From Flavobacteriaceae bacterium GSB9 (GTDB lineage Bacteria > Bacteroidota > Bacteroidia > Flavobacteriales > Flavobacteriaceae): a DNA stretch of 64,000 nt. The notes below the pieces were generated by a model that was not told the origin of the DNA, ran no database searches, and worked only from the letters and a program-made list of their open reading frames with translations. Shown in pieces: positions 1 through 10,300 of the stretch (position 1 is the stretch's first letter; each line of letters opens with the position of its first letter). The position numbers were made by a program, and so were the translations under genes. The DNA is taken from positions 930,001 to 994,000 of the forward strand of contig CP062007.1 of assembly GCA_022749295.1 (NCBI GenBank), read 5' to 3'.

Positions 1-1120
1 CTTCAATCACGTAATCAACTTCTTCTTTGGTGTTAAAAATACTGAATGAAAAACGAATAGAAGGTTTCTGCAAATCTTCAGTGCTTAAAATTTCGGATAG
101 AACATGTGAGTTTTGCGAACTCCCACTTTGGCAAGCACTACCCTTAGAACAGGCAACACCCTTTAAATCGAGTTGAAATAATAGCATGGCTGCCTTTTTG
201 GGAGAAACAGGCAAACAAACATTAACAATTGTATAAGTACTTTTTTCGTAATTTGAAGACCACCCGTTAAACATCGTAGCTGGAATTTCAGTCTTGATTT
301 TATCAATAAAATATTGTTTTAAATCACTCACCATCCGTCTTTCCTCTTCTAGATTTTGATACGCCATTTCCAAAGCTAAATCCATACCTAAAATATTGTG
401 TACACTTTCGGTACCAGCACGCAAACCGCGCTCCTGCTCCCCACCAACAATCATGGGTTTTAAGCCAGTATTTTTTCTAATAAAAGCAAAGCCAACACCT
501 TTTGGCCCATGGAATTTATGAGCAGAGGCGGCTAAAAAATCTACTGGAATTTCATTCAAGTCTAATTGATAATGCCCAACAGATTGTACGGCATCGGTAT
601 GAAATAACGCCTTATGTTCTTTACACAAATCGGCCGTTTGTTTTAAATCTAAAACATTACCGATTTCATTGTTAATGTGCATCAAACTCACTAATGTTTT
701 CTCATTTGTTTCCAACAAAGCTTTCAGGTGCCCGTAATCGATATCGCCTTTTTCGGTAAGATTCACATAACTCACCGTTATGTTATAATCCAACTCCAAC
801 TGTTGCACAGTATGCAAAACAGCGTGGTGCTCTATTTTAGAGGTAATAATACGCTCAACTCCCAAATCTTTAACAGCACTTTTAAGCACCAAATTATCAG
901 CTTCAGTACCTCCAGAAGTAAAAATAATTTCACTCGCTGCCACTTTAAAATAGGCAGCAATATTTTTACGTGTTTTTTCTATTAAAACTTTAGATGACCT
1001 ACCAAAACCATGTGAAGATGAAGGGTTTCCGTAATTTTCAAGCATCGCTTTTGCCATTTTATCTACCACCTCACGGCGCATGGCTGTGGTTGCTGCGTTA
1101 TCAAAATACACCTGTTTCAT
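1..1120 (-). CDS. Cysteine desulfurase, NifS/IscS type (3' end cut by window edge)
   Basis: PLP enzyme that takes sulfur from L-cysteine for Fe-S clusters and thiolation; cytoplasmic. The reading frame opens at the ATG whose complement lies at 1118-1120 and stays open to base 2, giving 373 codons. The family is about 380 residues, so only a few C-terminal residues are missing. Visible landmarks are the N-terminal MKQVYFDNAATTAM segment, the GNPSSSHGFGR stretch, the PLP-lysine motif SAHKFHGPKGVGF (near 490-530) and the catalytic cysteine loop GSACQSGSS (near 110-150). Divergently transcribed from the neighbouring lipoprotein gene. No isc or suf partners are in the window, so the IscS, NifS or housekeeping subtype cannot be decided. 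Confidence 0.93.
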   Translation of the reverse strand, partial: MKQVYFDNAATTAMRREVVDKMAKAMLENYGNPSSSHGFGRSSKVLIEKTRKNIAAYFKVAASEIIFTSGGTEADNLVLKSAVKDLGVERIITSKIEHHAVLHTVQQLELDYNITVSYVNLTEKGDIDYGHLKALLETNEKTLVSLMHINNEIGNVLDLKQTADLCKEHKALFHTDAVQSVGHYQLDLNEIPVDFLAASAHKFHGPKGVGFAFIRKNTGLKPMIVGGEQERGLRAGTESVHNILGMDLALEMAYQNLEEERRMVSDLKQYFIDKIKTEIPATMFNGWSSNYEKSTYTIVNVCLPVSPKKAAMLLFQLDLKGVACSKGSACQSGSSQNSHVLSEILSTEDLQKPSIRFSFSIFNTKEEVDYVIE

Positions 1121-1235
1121 ATTATTTTAACTTCATAAGTTTGAGTTACAAAAAAACTTATTGCCCTAATTAAAATTCAAAAGTACTTGAAATAAAATTA
1201 TTATCAATAAGCTACGTTATAATTAACAATTCTGT

Positions 1236-1243
1236 TATTTTTG
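1236..1243 (+). promoter_or_regulatory. Possible Bacteroidota -7 promoter element
   Basis: TATTTTTG fits the Bacteroidota -7 consensus TAnnTTTG and lies 17 bases before the start codon of the thrombospondin-repeat lipoprotein gene. No convincing -33 TTG was found at the expected distance, so this is a weak call. Confidence 0.25.
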
Positions 1244-1260
1244 CCTAAAACCGAAAGCCA

Positions 1261-2184
1261 ATGCGTAAGTTATTTTTTGCCTTTATAGCCTTAAGTTTAT
1301 TGCCCCTTAATTCTTGTGATGACGGCGATGTTATAACTGTGGAATTGGATTTTGACGACACTTTTCAAGTATGCGAAAGTGGTGATGATTTGGTTTTTTA
1401 CAAGACCAAAAGTGACCCTTCTGAATCTTTATCTTTAAAAGTTACCGGTCTTTCAGTAGATGAAATCTTAGTTGTCGATGAAAATGGCATTTATGAAAAC
1501 ACCATTACCATAACCGATAACAACCCGTTTAACTACAGAACTTATAGCAACACTACCCTTAACGATTTGTTTTGCAATGCCATACCCAATTCTGAAATAA
1601 AACTAACGGAAGATATTGAGGCCAATAGTGGGACTGCATTTTTAAAAACGGTTTTAACCGAAGACGACAACGATGGCATTCCCGCAGAATTAGAAGACAT
1701 TAATGGAGATGGCAATTTAGAAAATGACGATACCGACGGGGATGGTTTACCTAACTATATTGATGCCGATGACGACGGCGACAACATTTTAACCAAAGAC
1801 GAAAACCCCGACCCAGACAATAATGGTATTTTTGATGATGCACAAGATACTGATGAAGACGGCATACCTGATTATTTAGATAAAGATGACGATGGAGACC
1901 TAATTGACACCAGAGACGAAGAAAACGATTCGCAAGACAATAACCCGGCAAACGATATTACTAACAGCGAAATAGGTCCCGACTATTTAAACAAAGATGT
2001 TGCCGAGGATGGAACACCTCCAGCTACCTCATTTAGGGAACATACCATTTACCAAACCTTCAAGGTGACTTTAGTTATTGAAAATGTAGATTTAACTTTA
2101 ATCTCCCTAGATTTTTTTAATTTCGGAACGCTCAATAACAATGCCCTATCAACAAACAGAAAGGTAACCCCTGATTTTAATTAG
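1261..2184 (+). CDS. Lipoprotein with thrombospondin type 3 (calcium-binding) repeats
   Basis: 307 residues. The N-terminus is a lipoprotein signal peptide with the lipobox cysteine at residue 19 (PLNSC followed by Asp-Asp-Gly), so the protein should be anchored in the outer membrane. Residues about 137-225 carry several DxDxDG-type acidic repeats (for example DINGDG, DTDGDG, DADDDGD, DKDDDGD), the hallmark of thrombospondin type 3 calcium-binding linkers. The first 130 residues and the last 60 match no family I recognise. The stop overlaps by 4 bases the stop of the convergent Smr-domain gene. The role is unknown; a calcium-rigidified cell-surface protein is the only supportable description. 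Confidence 0.8.
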   Translation: MRKLFFAFIALSLLPLNSCDDGDVITVELDFDDTFQVCESGDDLVFYKTKSDPSESLSLKVTGLSVDEILVVDENGIYENTITITDNNPFNYRTYSNTTLNDLFCNAIPNSEIKLTEDIEANSGTAFLKTVLTEDDNDGIPAELEDINGDGNLENDDTDGDGLPNYIDADDDGDNILTKDENPDPDNNGIFDDAQDTDEDGIPDYLDKDDDGDLIDTRDEENDSQDNNPANDITNSEIGPDYLNKDVAEDGTPPATSFREHTIYQTFKVTLVIENVDLTLISLDFFNFGTLNNNALSTNRKVTPDFN

Positions 2185-2744
2185 TGTTTGGGTGCATTTT
2201 GGTAAATGTAGACCTCGGTGGCACCTAAACCGTATTTTTGGTAGTTGGCATCGTAAAACTTCACATTGTTGTAGCGACCAAATAAGTACTCAAGCTCTAG
2301 TTTTAACACCCCTTCACCTACTCCATGTATGAACACTACTTTTTGAATACGGTTAGCTATGGCGAATTCTAATTTATGCCTTGCCGTATCCAACTGAAGT
2401 GTTAGCATATCGTGGTTGGTCATTCCACGAGTTGATTTCACCAATTGGTTAATGTGCAAATCCACTTCCATGGGTGGCGTATAGCGTTCTTTGGGCTTCT
2501 TTTTTGTAGATTGTTTTCGTTTTGACTGTTCTTTTTCAGAAATCACCGAATTGATGCTCGAGTGAGAAAACAATTGTGAGTTAATAGATTCTTTACTTTG
2601 CTTTTTAACCAATTCTTCGCTTTCAAATTCAAGCAAAAAACCTTCTTCAGTTTCTATTTTGACAGTATTTCCAGAGATAGCTTTCACTATTCCCGAGAGC
2701 TCTTCATCTATAACCAAAACAAAATCGCCAACTTTAAAAGCCAT
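2181..2744 (-). CDS. Smr-domain protein with N-terminal DUF2027-like domain
   Basis: I place the start at the ATG complement 2742-2744 (protein MAFKVGDFVLVIDEELSG...). An in-frame upstream ATG at 2828 would run back through the preceding gene, while the chosen start lies 4 bases after that gene's stop. The product is about 187 residues. Residues 1-55 look like a small beta-barrel (KOW/DUF2027-like), a basic linker follows (KRKQSTKKKPKER), and the C-terminal 85 residues form an Smr domain with the VDLHINQL and HGVGEGVLK motifs. Smr domains bind or nick branched nucleic acid, as in MutS2. This is a stand-alone version without the MutS ATPase. Role in DNA or RNA processing is inferred. Confidence 0.8.
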   Translation of the reverse strand: MAFKVGDFVLVIDEELSGIVKAISGNTVKIETEEGFLLEFESEELVKKQSKESINSQLFSHSSINSVISEKEQSKRKQSTKKKPKERYTPPMEVDLHINQLVKSTRGMTNHDMLTLQLDTARHKLEFAIANRIQKVVFIHGVGEGVLKLELEYLFGRYNNVKFYDANYQKYGLGATEVYIYQNAPKH

Positions 2745-2748
2745 CACA

Positions 2749-2943
2749 TTATTCGTTTTCAGCGTTACCGGAATCGTTATCGTCGCTCTTTCTACTAGGT
2801 ATGGATTTAGAAATCCTGTAAACACCAATCATAAGCATTACAATACCAAGTATTAATACCATCTGATTTTGCCTAGCTCCAGCTTTAGCATAAATAGCGA
2901 CAAAAGCCCCGATAATTATTAAAATATAATTTAAGTATTTCAT
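2749..2943 (-). CDS. Small membrane protein upstream of the Smr gene
   Basis: 64 residues with two predicted membrane helices (about 4-20 and 27-44) and a charged C-terminal tail rich in Asp, Asn and Glu. Its stop lies 4 bases before the Smr gene's start, so the two are probably co-transcribed and translationally coupled. I recognise no functional family. Confidence 0.65.
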   Translation of the reverse strand: MKYLNYILIIIGAFVAIYAKAGARQNQMVLILGIVMLMIGVYRISKSIPSRKSDDNDSGNAENE

Positions 2944-3135
2944 TTCAAAATGTAATAATCGGTCGCAAATTACATTAAATTTAGTATTCCGATGCTCTAT
3001 TCAACAAAATACTGCCAACTAACTTAAAACAACCAAGAACCAAATCAGTGTTTGAAACCATAAGTCGACAAATTGTTTTTATTATTTTTAAGGCATTTTA
3101 GTAACTTCGCTAAAATGTTATTAGCATAAATATTT

Positions 3136-3411
3136 ATGGAAAAGTACATGCTTCCTTGTCTTAATAAAAAACTACTAGGTATTGAGTGTCTGGGCTGCGG
3201 TTTACAACGTGCTGTTATCTTAGTTTTTCAAGGTGAATTTGTAGCGGCTTTTAAAATGTATCCGGCCGTATATAGCCTTATCGTGCTTTTTTTCTGTATA
3301 GGTATAAATATTTTCTTTAAATTTAAACATTCCAATAGCGTTATTGGAACCCTTACCATAATATCAATAGCAACAATTGTGGTAAGTTATTGTATTAAAC
3401 TAATCAATTAA
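3136..3411 (+). CDS. DUF2752 family small membrane protein
   Basis: 91 residues. It carries the DUF2752 signature, a Cys-Gly-Leu-Gln-Arg-Ala motif (LGCGLQRAVILVFQGEF) near residues 19-36, followed by two hydrophobic helices (about 43-61 and 68-87). Function is unknown for the family. The gene lies 9 bases before the CCC-motif membrane protein on the same strand. That is a common Flavobacteria pairing in my experience of these genomes and suggests one transcript. Confidence 0.8.
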   Translation: MEKYMLPCLNKKLLGIECLGCGLQRAVILVFQGEFVAAFKMYPAVYSLIVLFFCIGINIFFKFKHSNSVIGTLTIISIATIVVSYCIKLIN

Positions 3412-3420
3412 AAATTAAAT

Positions 3421-3747
3421 ATGGAACAACAAAAACTCAACCCAACCCTTGTTTACGTTTTAGCTATTTTAGGACTTTTATGCTGCTGTTTTGGGGGTGC
3501 CGGTGTTATCTTGGCTGCAATTGCTTTTTTTATTGCAAATAGCAAATTAAATGCTGTAAAATCAAATCCTGAAAACTTTGAGGCTTCAAGTGTTAAAGCT
3601 ATGAACACCGCCAAAACTGTTGCTTTAATCATAGCCATTATCAATATTCTTTATCTTGTGTATACAATTTATCAAATATCTACTGTTGGCTGGGACCAAC
3701 TAATGGAGCAATCTCAAGAAATGATGGAGCAAATGCAAAACCAATAA
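3421..3747 (+). CDS. CCC-motif membrane protein (DUF4190-like)
   Basis: 108 residues. An N-terminal helix contains the Cys-Cys-Cys-Phe-Gly-Gly-Ala-Gly motif at about residues 21-28, a second membrane helix spans about 61-82, and the tail is Gln/Met/Glu-rich. This is the recurrent 'CCC motif membrane protein' of Bacteroidota, of unknown function. It is last in its transcript and is followed by a strong intrinsic terminator. Confidence 0.8.
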   Translation: MEQQKLNPTLVYVLAILGLLCCCFGGAGVILAAIAFFIANSKLNAVKSNPENFEASSVKAMNTAKTVALIIAIINILYLVYTIYQISTVGWDQLMEQSQEMMEQMQNQ

Positions 3748-3770
3748 ATATTAATCCTTTATAATACTGA

Positions 3771-3797
3771 AAAGACGACCTTGATGGTCGTCTTTTT
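3771..3797 (+). terminator. Rho-independent terminator after the CCC-motif gene
   Basis: AAAGACGACC, a five-base loop TTGAT, then GGTCGTCTTTTTT: a ten-pair stem with a T tract, 23 bases after the stop codon. Confidence 0.9.
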
Positions 3798-4164
3798 TAT
3801 TTAATAAAAGAATTTCTTGAAACGAACTATCCCCGAGGCAGAACCATAGTGTATTTCACTCGTTTCATTTTGACCATTTGGGTCAAAAACCGAAATTCTG
3901 TTGTTTAAATTCCCGATTTCTCGGGAATAACAATTTCAAAGGAAACCCAGACACAGAGAGTCGAGGAATTCTTTTAAATGTGTACAAATAAAGTATTAAA
4001 GCTTTTTAAAGCTAACAAACCTCTACTGTTGTTATAAGCTAATATTGATTTCTTCATAAACTAATTTATACCTGAATTGCACAGAATAAATCGTTTAACT
4101 TGGCATTTATTATCACAATAGCTATACTTATTCCGGAAAGCAAACAACATCTATCTTAAAAGAA

Positions 4165-4196
4165 AAAGCCTCTTGATTAATTAATCAAGAGGCTTT
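4165..4196 (-). terminator. 32-bp palindromic terminator at the end of the pectin locus
   Basis: AAAGCCTCTTGATTAA followed immediately by its exact reverse complement. On the minus strand it is followed by a TTTTTCTTTT run. It sits 58 bases after the stop of the last locus gene and would end the whole minus-strand block. Confidence 0.85.
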
Positions 4197-4253
4197 AAAT
4201 TATATCCTATCAAGTTACAATCCGATAATAGCAGATTGTTTATTTATAGGTTT

Positions 4254-5399
4254 CTAGTTTGTAACAAACTTCACAGATTTTTGTCCTTCAGCAGTTTTAA
4301 TAGTTGCAATGTAAAGACCGGAGTTAAATTCAAATTCTGTGTTAACATCAGTTTTTAATGATTTTACTAACGCTCCAGTAATGCTATAGATGTTAATTTC
4401 AGTGTTTGATTTAACGTTTGAAACATATACTCTGTTTCCAATAGCTCTAATATCAGTAGAAACAGGAGAAGCGATTTTATCATCAACACTAAGCAATGCT
4501 TCAAGTTCGCTACTAATATCTGTGTCACTAATATAAACTCTGTACACTCTAATTTTTCCTCCTCTGTTAATTAAGCTATATTGACCAGCATCCACGGCTT
4601 GAAACTTCATTACTCTGAAAGATTCATCTCCTGAATTTGGGTTGTCGATTGGACCATTTGGATCACCAGTACCTGTTCCTACATCTACCTCATCAACTGG
4701 TGTACCAGTACCTTCATATATAAACTGAAAATAACCAGTACTGAAACCTAAAGTCCCATCACCTTCAATATCCGTATATTGACCTGCTCCCATAACATAA
4801 ACATGCTGACCAGCTTCTAATTGCATTTGGAAACCTCTTCCCCCTTGTCTGTCATATCGCTTTTCACCAGGTGTCGTATACTGTAAACAACCAGGAAACT
4901 CCTCCACATTAACACCATCGAACAACTCTGTTCTTTCATCATAACGGGTGATGTCATTTCTAACCGTATAGATTCGATCACTATTACTATCTCTTTTGAA
5001 AATAAAGTCAGTAGCCCCATCTAAATCTGGTAAGTTTTTAGGTTTAGTTAATTCACTGCCCCCACTTAACAAAGTTCCTCCCGGATCTGAAGCCGAACCT
5101 TTGGATGTTACCTCAAAATTGACACCTGCGTAATTCGCGTTAAACGTTGTAGCATAAATAAGAGGCGCACTCTTTCCACTTTCATTTACAAAACCTTCAT
5201 TAGGCGTGTAAACTTGGTCTTCATAAGTTAACTCTATTTGGCGATTATAATTTGCAAAGGCATTTAGGTATTGTAAAGGCATCATGTTATCATAACCTGC
5301 GCCTAATTCTTTGGCGCCAAAATCCCAATACTTAACATTTTGTGCGTTTAGCACTAATGTAAAAAGTAATATTGGCACTAATAGTAATTTTTTTTCCAT
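4254..5399 (-). CDS. T9SS-exported surface protein, putative glycan-binding (SGBP-like)
   Basis: 381 residues with an N-terminal Sec signal peptide (MEKKLLLVPILLFTLVLNAQ). The C-terminal 75 residues form a type A sorting domain for type IX secretion (AIGNRVYVSNVKSNTEINIYS, then SGLYIATIKT, ending KSVKFVTN). The central part is beta-rich, includes a Gly/Asp/Thr/Pro-rich linker at about 235-260, and has no catalytic motif I can recognise. It is the last gene of the locus after the second SusD, a slot often used by surface glycan-binding proteins. It could equally be an uncharacterised lyase or hydrolase. Export by T9SS is strongly supported; the binding role is inferred. Confidence 0.75.
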   Translation of the reverse strand: MEKKLLLVPILLFTLVLNAQNVKYWDFGAKELGAGYDNMMPLQYLNAFANYNRQIELTYEDQVYTPNEGFVNESGKSAPLIYATTFNANYAGVNFEVTSKGSASDPGGTLLSGGSELTKPKNLPDLDGATDFIFKRDSNSDRIYTVRNDITRYDERTELFDGVNVEEFPGCLQYTTPGEKRYDRQGGRGFQMQLEAGQHVYVMGAGQYTDIEGDGTLGFSTGYFQFIYEGTGTPVDEVDVGTGTGDPNGPIDNPNSGDESFRVMKFQAVDAGQYSLINRGGKIRVYRVYISDTDISSELEALLSVDDKIASPVSTDIRAIGNRVYVSNVKSNTEINIYSITGALVKSLKTDVNTEFEFNSGLYIATIKTAEGQKSVKFVTN

Positions 5400-5761
5400 T
5401 TTCTAAATAGTTTTTAGTTGTTAATAATTATTTTTCTTGATATTATTCACTAATAATTAAGCAAATTGACAAAATATAATTTCATTCATAACTATTTTTG
5501 AACGATGGTCAATTTTGTAACAAAATTTAATAGCTTATATTTGACTTGAAAAGTTAATAAATTTTATTTTATTTTAAAAGCGTTACAGTAAAAACTTCAC
5601 TCAAAGGCTTACTTTTTACCATTACTCCATGTACTCAGCGACTCTTTTCATAGAGTTAAAAATAAAACTAAAAAATATATCCATCCGTTATATTTTTATA
5701 TAAAAAAAGCGGTATGTTATAAATTAAACATCCCGCTTTTTAACTAAACAAACTCTATAAG
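5400..5761. other. 362-base intergenic region between SusD-2 and the T9SS protein gene
   Basis: Contains the hairpin terminator at 5702-5741 and otherwise very A+T-rich sequence, which probably carries the promoter of the 5399 gene on the minus strand. No reliable small gene or RNA was seen. A TATATTTTG string near 5475 on the minus strand resembles the Bacteroidota -7 element but does not match it exactly. Confidence 0.5.
5702..5741 (-). terminator. Hairpin terminator after SusD-2
   Basis: AAAAAGCGGTATGTT pairs with AACATCCCGCTTTTT with a single mismatch around a short A+T-rich loop, flanked by A and T tracts on both sides. It can act in either direction and lies 20 bases after the SusD-2 stop. 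Confidence 0.75.
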
Positions 5762-7291
5762 TTAATAACCCGGATTTTGATCTAGGTTAGGATTTGCATT
5801 TCTTTGAGCCTGAGGAATTGGAAACAAATTTCGGGTGTCTGGAGACGCAGATTTGAAAGTCCATTCACCTGAGGTAAACGTACCGAAACGAATTTGATCG
5901 TTTCTTCTCCACCCTTCTCCGGCAAGCTCCCAACCTCTTTCAGCTAATAAGGCTTCCAATGTCAGTGTACTGGTTGTATATAATTTCCCTGTTGTATCTG
6001 CAAATGCTCGATTACGAACAGCGTTAACTAAATTAACGGCTTCAGCAGTTGCTGCGCCTCCATTTTTTCTCATCAGCGCTTCTGCTTTCATGAGTAAAAT
6101 ATCGGCATATCTAATAACCGCAAAATCACACGAAACCGTCCAGTTTTTAGCACCTGTGTAATCGTATTTTGCTAAACGAGCTCCTTCATCTTCAAATGAG
6201 CCTTCCAAAGAAGTTAAATCGATACTATAAGACAAGGGTTTTCCAGCCAACTCTTGGTTACAATATACAACCTCACCCGTTGTTGAATATTGAGGGCCTA
6301 CCACCCATACATTTCTTCTCAAATCGTCTTCATCATAAGATCTGTAAAATGCAGGATCAGCACAGAACCCATTCCAGCCACCAGCTTCCATTCCAAATGT
6401 TTGGTTTGCCGTAAAATGTAATGTCCAGTATTGAAATTGATTCATATACCCCCATTCGGTAGTATAGGTATCATCAAATGGAATAACAAAGATATTCTCT
6501 GGCGATCCTTGGTTTTCTATAGCAAAGTTTGCAAAATAGTTGTTATCCAAAGAAAAGCCACCGTTTTCTATAATATCGTTACAAGCAGTGAGACATTCAT
6601 CCAACATACTTTCCCCAACATAAACTTCAGCATTTAAGTAAATTTTAGCTAACAACGACTGTACAACATAATAGTTCATTCGCCCATAAGTAGTCATGTC
6701 TTTTTCTTTACTTAAATTAGGTAACGTTTCTTCCAGTTCGCTAACCACAAAATCAAAAACTTCCTTTCTACTATTCGTTGAGGGTGCGTATCCATTAGGA
6801 ACATCAAACTTATCTACAATAGGAATGTTCCCAAAGGCATCCATACCATAAAAATATGCAAAAGCTCTAAGGGCTCTCAATTCATTTGTAATGGTAATTA
6901 ATGCTTCACTTTTATCTTCAATTAAATTAAATTGATAGATAAGTCTATTGCAGTTTGAAACTAAATTATAAACAAACTTCCAGGAATCGTTAATAATGCC
7001 GTCTTCACTTGTCCATGTATGTTGTTGTAAACGTCTGTAAATACCGCCATTGTTCCAGTGAATACCGCGGGTAGGCAGTATTTCTTCATCGGAAGACAAT
7101 TGATTAAGCCCCCAGGCTGCTCCAACTTGTACCAGGCCTCTTAATTCTTTATAGGCCGGCCCAGCTGCAGAAAGCACTTGTTTTTCTGTTTGGTAATATT
7201 GATCGGTTACAATGGTGTCGTAAACCTCTTCATCTAGATTTGTACAAGACCATAGCCCAAATACAGTTAATATGATAAGTAATTTCTTCAT
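5762..7291 (-). CDS. SusD/RagB-family outer-membrane glycan-binding lipoprotein (SusD-2)
   Basis: 509 residues. The lipoprotein signal peptide MKKLLIILTVFGLWSC has its lipid-anchored cysteine at residue 16, followed by TNLDEE. The TPR-type helical core is typical of SusD (for example ELRALRAFAYFYGMDAFGNIP near 138-158), as are the C-terminal RYADILLMKAEALMR and NPNLDQNPGY segments. SusD proteins sit as a lid on their SusC barrel and bind oligosaccharides at the cell surface. It follows SusC-2 by 11 bases and should form a pair with it. The ligand is not readable from sequence; context points to pectic fragments. Confidence 0.95.
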   Translation of the reverse strand: MKKLLIILTVFGLWSCTNLDEEVYDTIVTDQYYQTEKQVLSAAGPAYKELRGLVQVGAAWGLNQLSSDEEILPTRGIHWNNGGIYRRLQQHTWTSEDGIINDSWKFVYNLVSNCNRLIYQFNLIEDKSEALITITNELRALRAFAYFYGMDAFGNIPIVDKFDVPNGYAPSTNSRKEVFDFVVSELEETLPNLSKEKDMTTYGRMNYYVVQSLLAKIYLNAEVYVGESMLDECLTACNDIIENGGFSLDNNYFANFAIENQGSPENIFVIPFDDTYTTEWGYMNQFQYWTLHFTANQTFGMEAGGWNGFCADPAFYRSYDEDDLRRNVWVVGPQYSTTGEVVYCNQELAGKPLSYSIDLTSLEGSFEDEGARLAKYDYTGAKNWTVSCDFAVIRYADILLMKAEALMRKNGGAATAEAVNLVNAVRNRAFADTTGKLYTTSTLTLEALLAERGWELAGEGWRRNDQIRFGTFTSGEWTFKSASPDTRNLFPIPQAQRNANPNLDQNPGY

Positions 7292-7302
7292 AATGATTTT
7301 TT

Positions 7303-10300
7303 TTAAAATTTAACGTTGAAACCTAAGGTAAAAGTTCTTGTACTCGGGTAATCGTTCCTAGAGTCTATGCCTGGTGTTAATCCACCGATAGCACCCTCAG
7401 GGTCTATCCCTTTATAGCCCGTTATTACAAATAAGTTGGCTCCTGTTACAAAAATTCTACCCGATTTAATTAAATCTGTGTTTTTAAATGGTATGTTATA
7501 ACCCACGGTAAGGTTGTCCAATTTTACAAAATCTCCATTTTCAACATAGTAGCTTGAAAAATTAGGGCTATCCCAAAGGTTTGTATCCATTGCAGAGGTT
7601 AAAATGTTTAGAGGCAACAAACTTGGGTTTTCGTAAAAAATACGTTTATGGTTAATAATTTGATGCCCAAACATACCACGGAACATAAAAGACATATCCC
7701 AATTCTTGTATTTAAACGCGTTCGTTAAACCTGCATAAAAATCAGGAATACCGTTACCTATATCTGTTCTATCTTCTATAGTAATACCATCTACACCATC
7801 GGTATCCTTAAATATCCAAAGCCCCTCGTCAGTTAAACCTTCATAAATATACCCGTGGATATTCCCAATTGAACCACCTTCATAATAGCGGTGCGTCCAT
7901 GCCTCAACACCCGGAGAACCTATTGCACCAACATTACGGTATTCTAAAGAATAGTAGTCGTTTGACAGTGACAATAGCTCATTTTTACGATAATCAAAAT
8001 TAAAATCTAGATTCCAGTTAAAATCTTTAGTTCTTACTGGTACCGCATTAAGGGTTATTTCTAAACCTGAGTTACGCATAGAACCAACATTGGCCATTGT
8101 TTGTTCATATAAATTTGGAGGAACAGGCACATCGTATAAGTTAAGCAGATCTTCGGTATCTCTAACATAATAATCTATAGTACCACCAATTCTTCCATTT
8201 TTGGCAGCCCAATCTAAACCGATGTTGGTTTCTTTTTTGGTTTCCCATTTTAAATTCGGATTCGGGTTGCTGTCTGGCCCATATCCTGGTATAAAATTCC
8301 CGTTATAGAAGAAAAATCCTGTTTCTGATAATCTAGACAACGACAAATAAGGGTCTATACCTTGATTACCGGTTACACCATAACCTATACGGATTTTAAG
8401 TAAATCGAAGGTTGAGCTATCAAAGAAGTCTTCTTTGGTAATGTCCCAAGCAGCAGAAATTGCAGGAAATGTTCCCCACTTATTGTTAGCTCCAAACTTT
8501 GAAGACCCTTCTGTTCTGATACTGGCAGATAAAAAATACTTGCCATCGTAGTTGTACGCTATACGACTAAAGAATCCAACCAAACGATTTTTGTTTTTAA
8601 ACGACCCCATATCTGCATTACCTGAAGTTAAGAAGGTTCCAGAACCTATATTATTGTACAACAAATCATCAGTAATGAAGTTTGAATTTTCTGCATCAAA
8701 CCCTTCGGCTATAAATTCCTGAAATGAATATCCTGCCGTAACATTGAATACGTGAGCATCAAAAGTTTTATTGACATCAATAGTGGCTTCCAAAGTTTTG
8801 GTTTCTTCCATTCCTGCGGAACGGCTTGCCGTACCTGTTCTTCCACTGGTTTCTTGTGGAAGCGAGTAACTTGGCTCGTAATAGCCATTTAAGTACCTTC
8901 TTTTTTGAAGTCCACCAATTACACCTGCTTTTAACCAATCGGTTATCTTCAACTCTAAACCTAAATTTCCGAAAAAATATGACGCACTATTATCCCGTGT
9001 TCGCTCCAATAATTGACCTACCGGATTTTCGTATTGCCAACCTTGAATTTCGAACAGGCTTCCATCTTCATTATAAACAGGCTCTGTTGGATTTCTTTTT
9101 GTGGCTTGTCTGAATGCATCGTAATTAACAGGATTTTCCTTTCTATCTGAAAGTCCTAATTGCACGTTGAATTTTAAACGGTCGTTTAAAGTGCGGTGTG
9201 TTAAGTTTAAATTACCACGCAATTCATCCATACTTGAGTTTAACATCACACCCTGCTGGTCGGTATAGTACAAAGACAAGCGATATGTGGTTTCTTCACT
9301 TCCTCCACTTAAAGACAAGTGCTGTATGTGACTTAGAGGCGATCTTGTAATTTCATCAAACCAATCTGTGTCATAACCATAATCAATCATTGATGCTGCT
9401 ACTTCTGGATGTGTTGCTTCAATTTTACTTTTCATCGCTCTATACTGATTGGCATTTAGGACATCTAAATTATTTAATATAGATTGTACCGTATATTTTG
9501 ATGAAAACTCAACCTGCGCTGCACCACTTTTTCCTTTTTTGGTGGTAATCAAAATAACCCCATTAGTTCCTCGCGTTCCATAAATAGCTGCCGCCGAACC
9601 ATCTTTTAATATGTCCATTGAAGCAATATCCTCAGGAGCTAAAGCATTTAAATTTCCTCCAGGTATACCATCGATTACTACAAGAGGTTCTTGGCTAGCG
9701 CTTATACTTGAAGCCCCTCGCAAACGGATTTCAAACCCTTGTGTTGGGTCGCCGCCATTGGTACGTGTAATACTCAAACCAGCTACTTTCCCTTGTATAA
9801 GCTGCATGGCATCAGGAGCTGCTATTTCATTAAAATCTTCTGGTTTCATTGAGGCTACAGATCCTGTTAATTCTCTCTTTTTAACAGAACCGTAACCAAC
9901 AACTACAACCTCATCTAAGCTAGCAGCATCTTCTTCTAAGACAATGTTTAATTTTTGTGAGTTGGAAACTTGTATTTCCTGTGTTACAAACCCTAAATAA
10001 GAAACTATTATGGTACTACTAGAACCTTTTAGTGTTAAGGAGAAATTACCATCGAAATCGGTTTGCGTGCCATTAGATGTTCCTTGTTCCAAAATACTGG
10101 CTCCCAACAACGGTTGTCCGTTAATATCGGTTACTGTACCAGAAATAGTTTGTTGGACCGTACTTGTTGGTTTCACCTTTAAAACTGTACCTGTTTCACT
10201 GGTTGTCTTCTCAAAACTAATGCTTGCATGACTTGTATTCACCCAAAGTGCCGTAACACAAGGCAACAAAAAATATAGTTTAGTTGTAGAACTTAATTTG

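Larger units (their letters stand above)
3748..4253. other. 506-base intergenic region between two converging blocks
   Basis: Holds the terminator at 3771-3797, a short hairpin at 3909-3928 (ATTCCCGA, loop TTTC, TCGGGAAT) and the palindromic terminator at 4165-4196. No open frame of convincing coding character was seen on either strand. The segment 3822-3966 resembles degenerate repeat debris (TTCCCGA/TCGGGAA and an 'AAACCCAGACACAGAG' stretch) rather than a gene. Confidence 0.6.

Noticed and set aside
728-985. 85-residue plus-strand open frame at the left edge
   Set aside because: Antisense to the cysteine desulfurase, whose frame and motifs are unambiguous.
1660-1930. Short direct DNA repeats that might suggest a repeat array
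   Set aside because: They encode the DxDxDG thrombospondin type 3 repeats of the lipoprotein and have no spacer structure, so no CRISPR or satellite.
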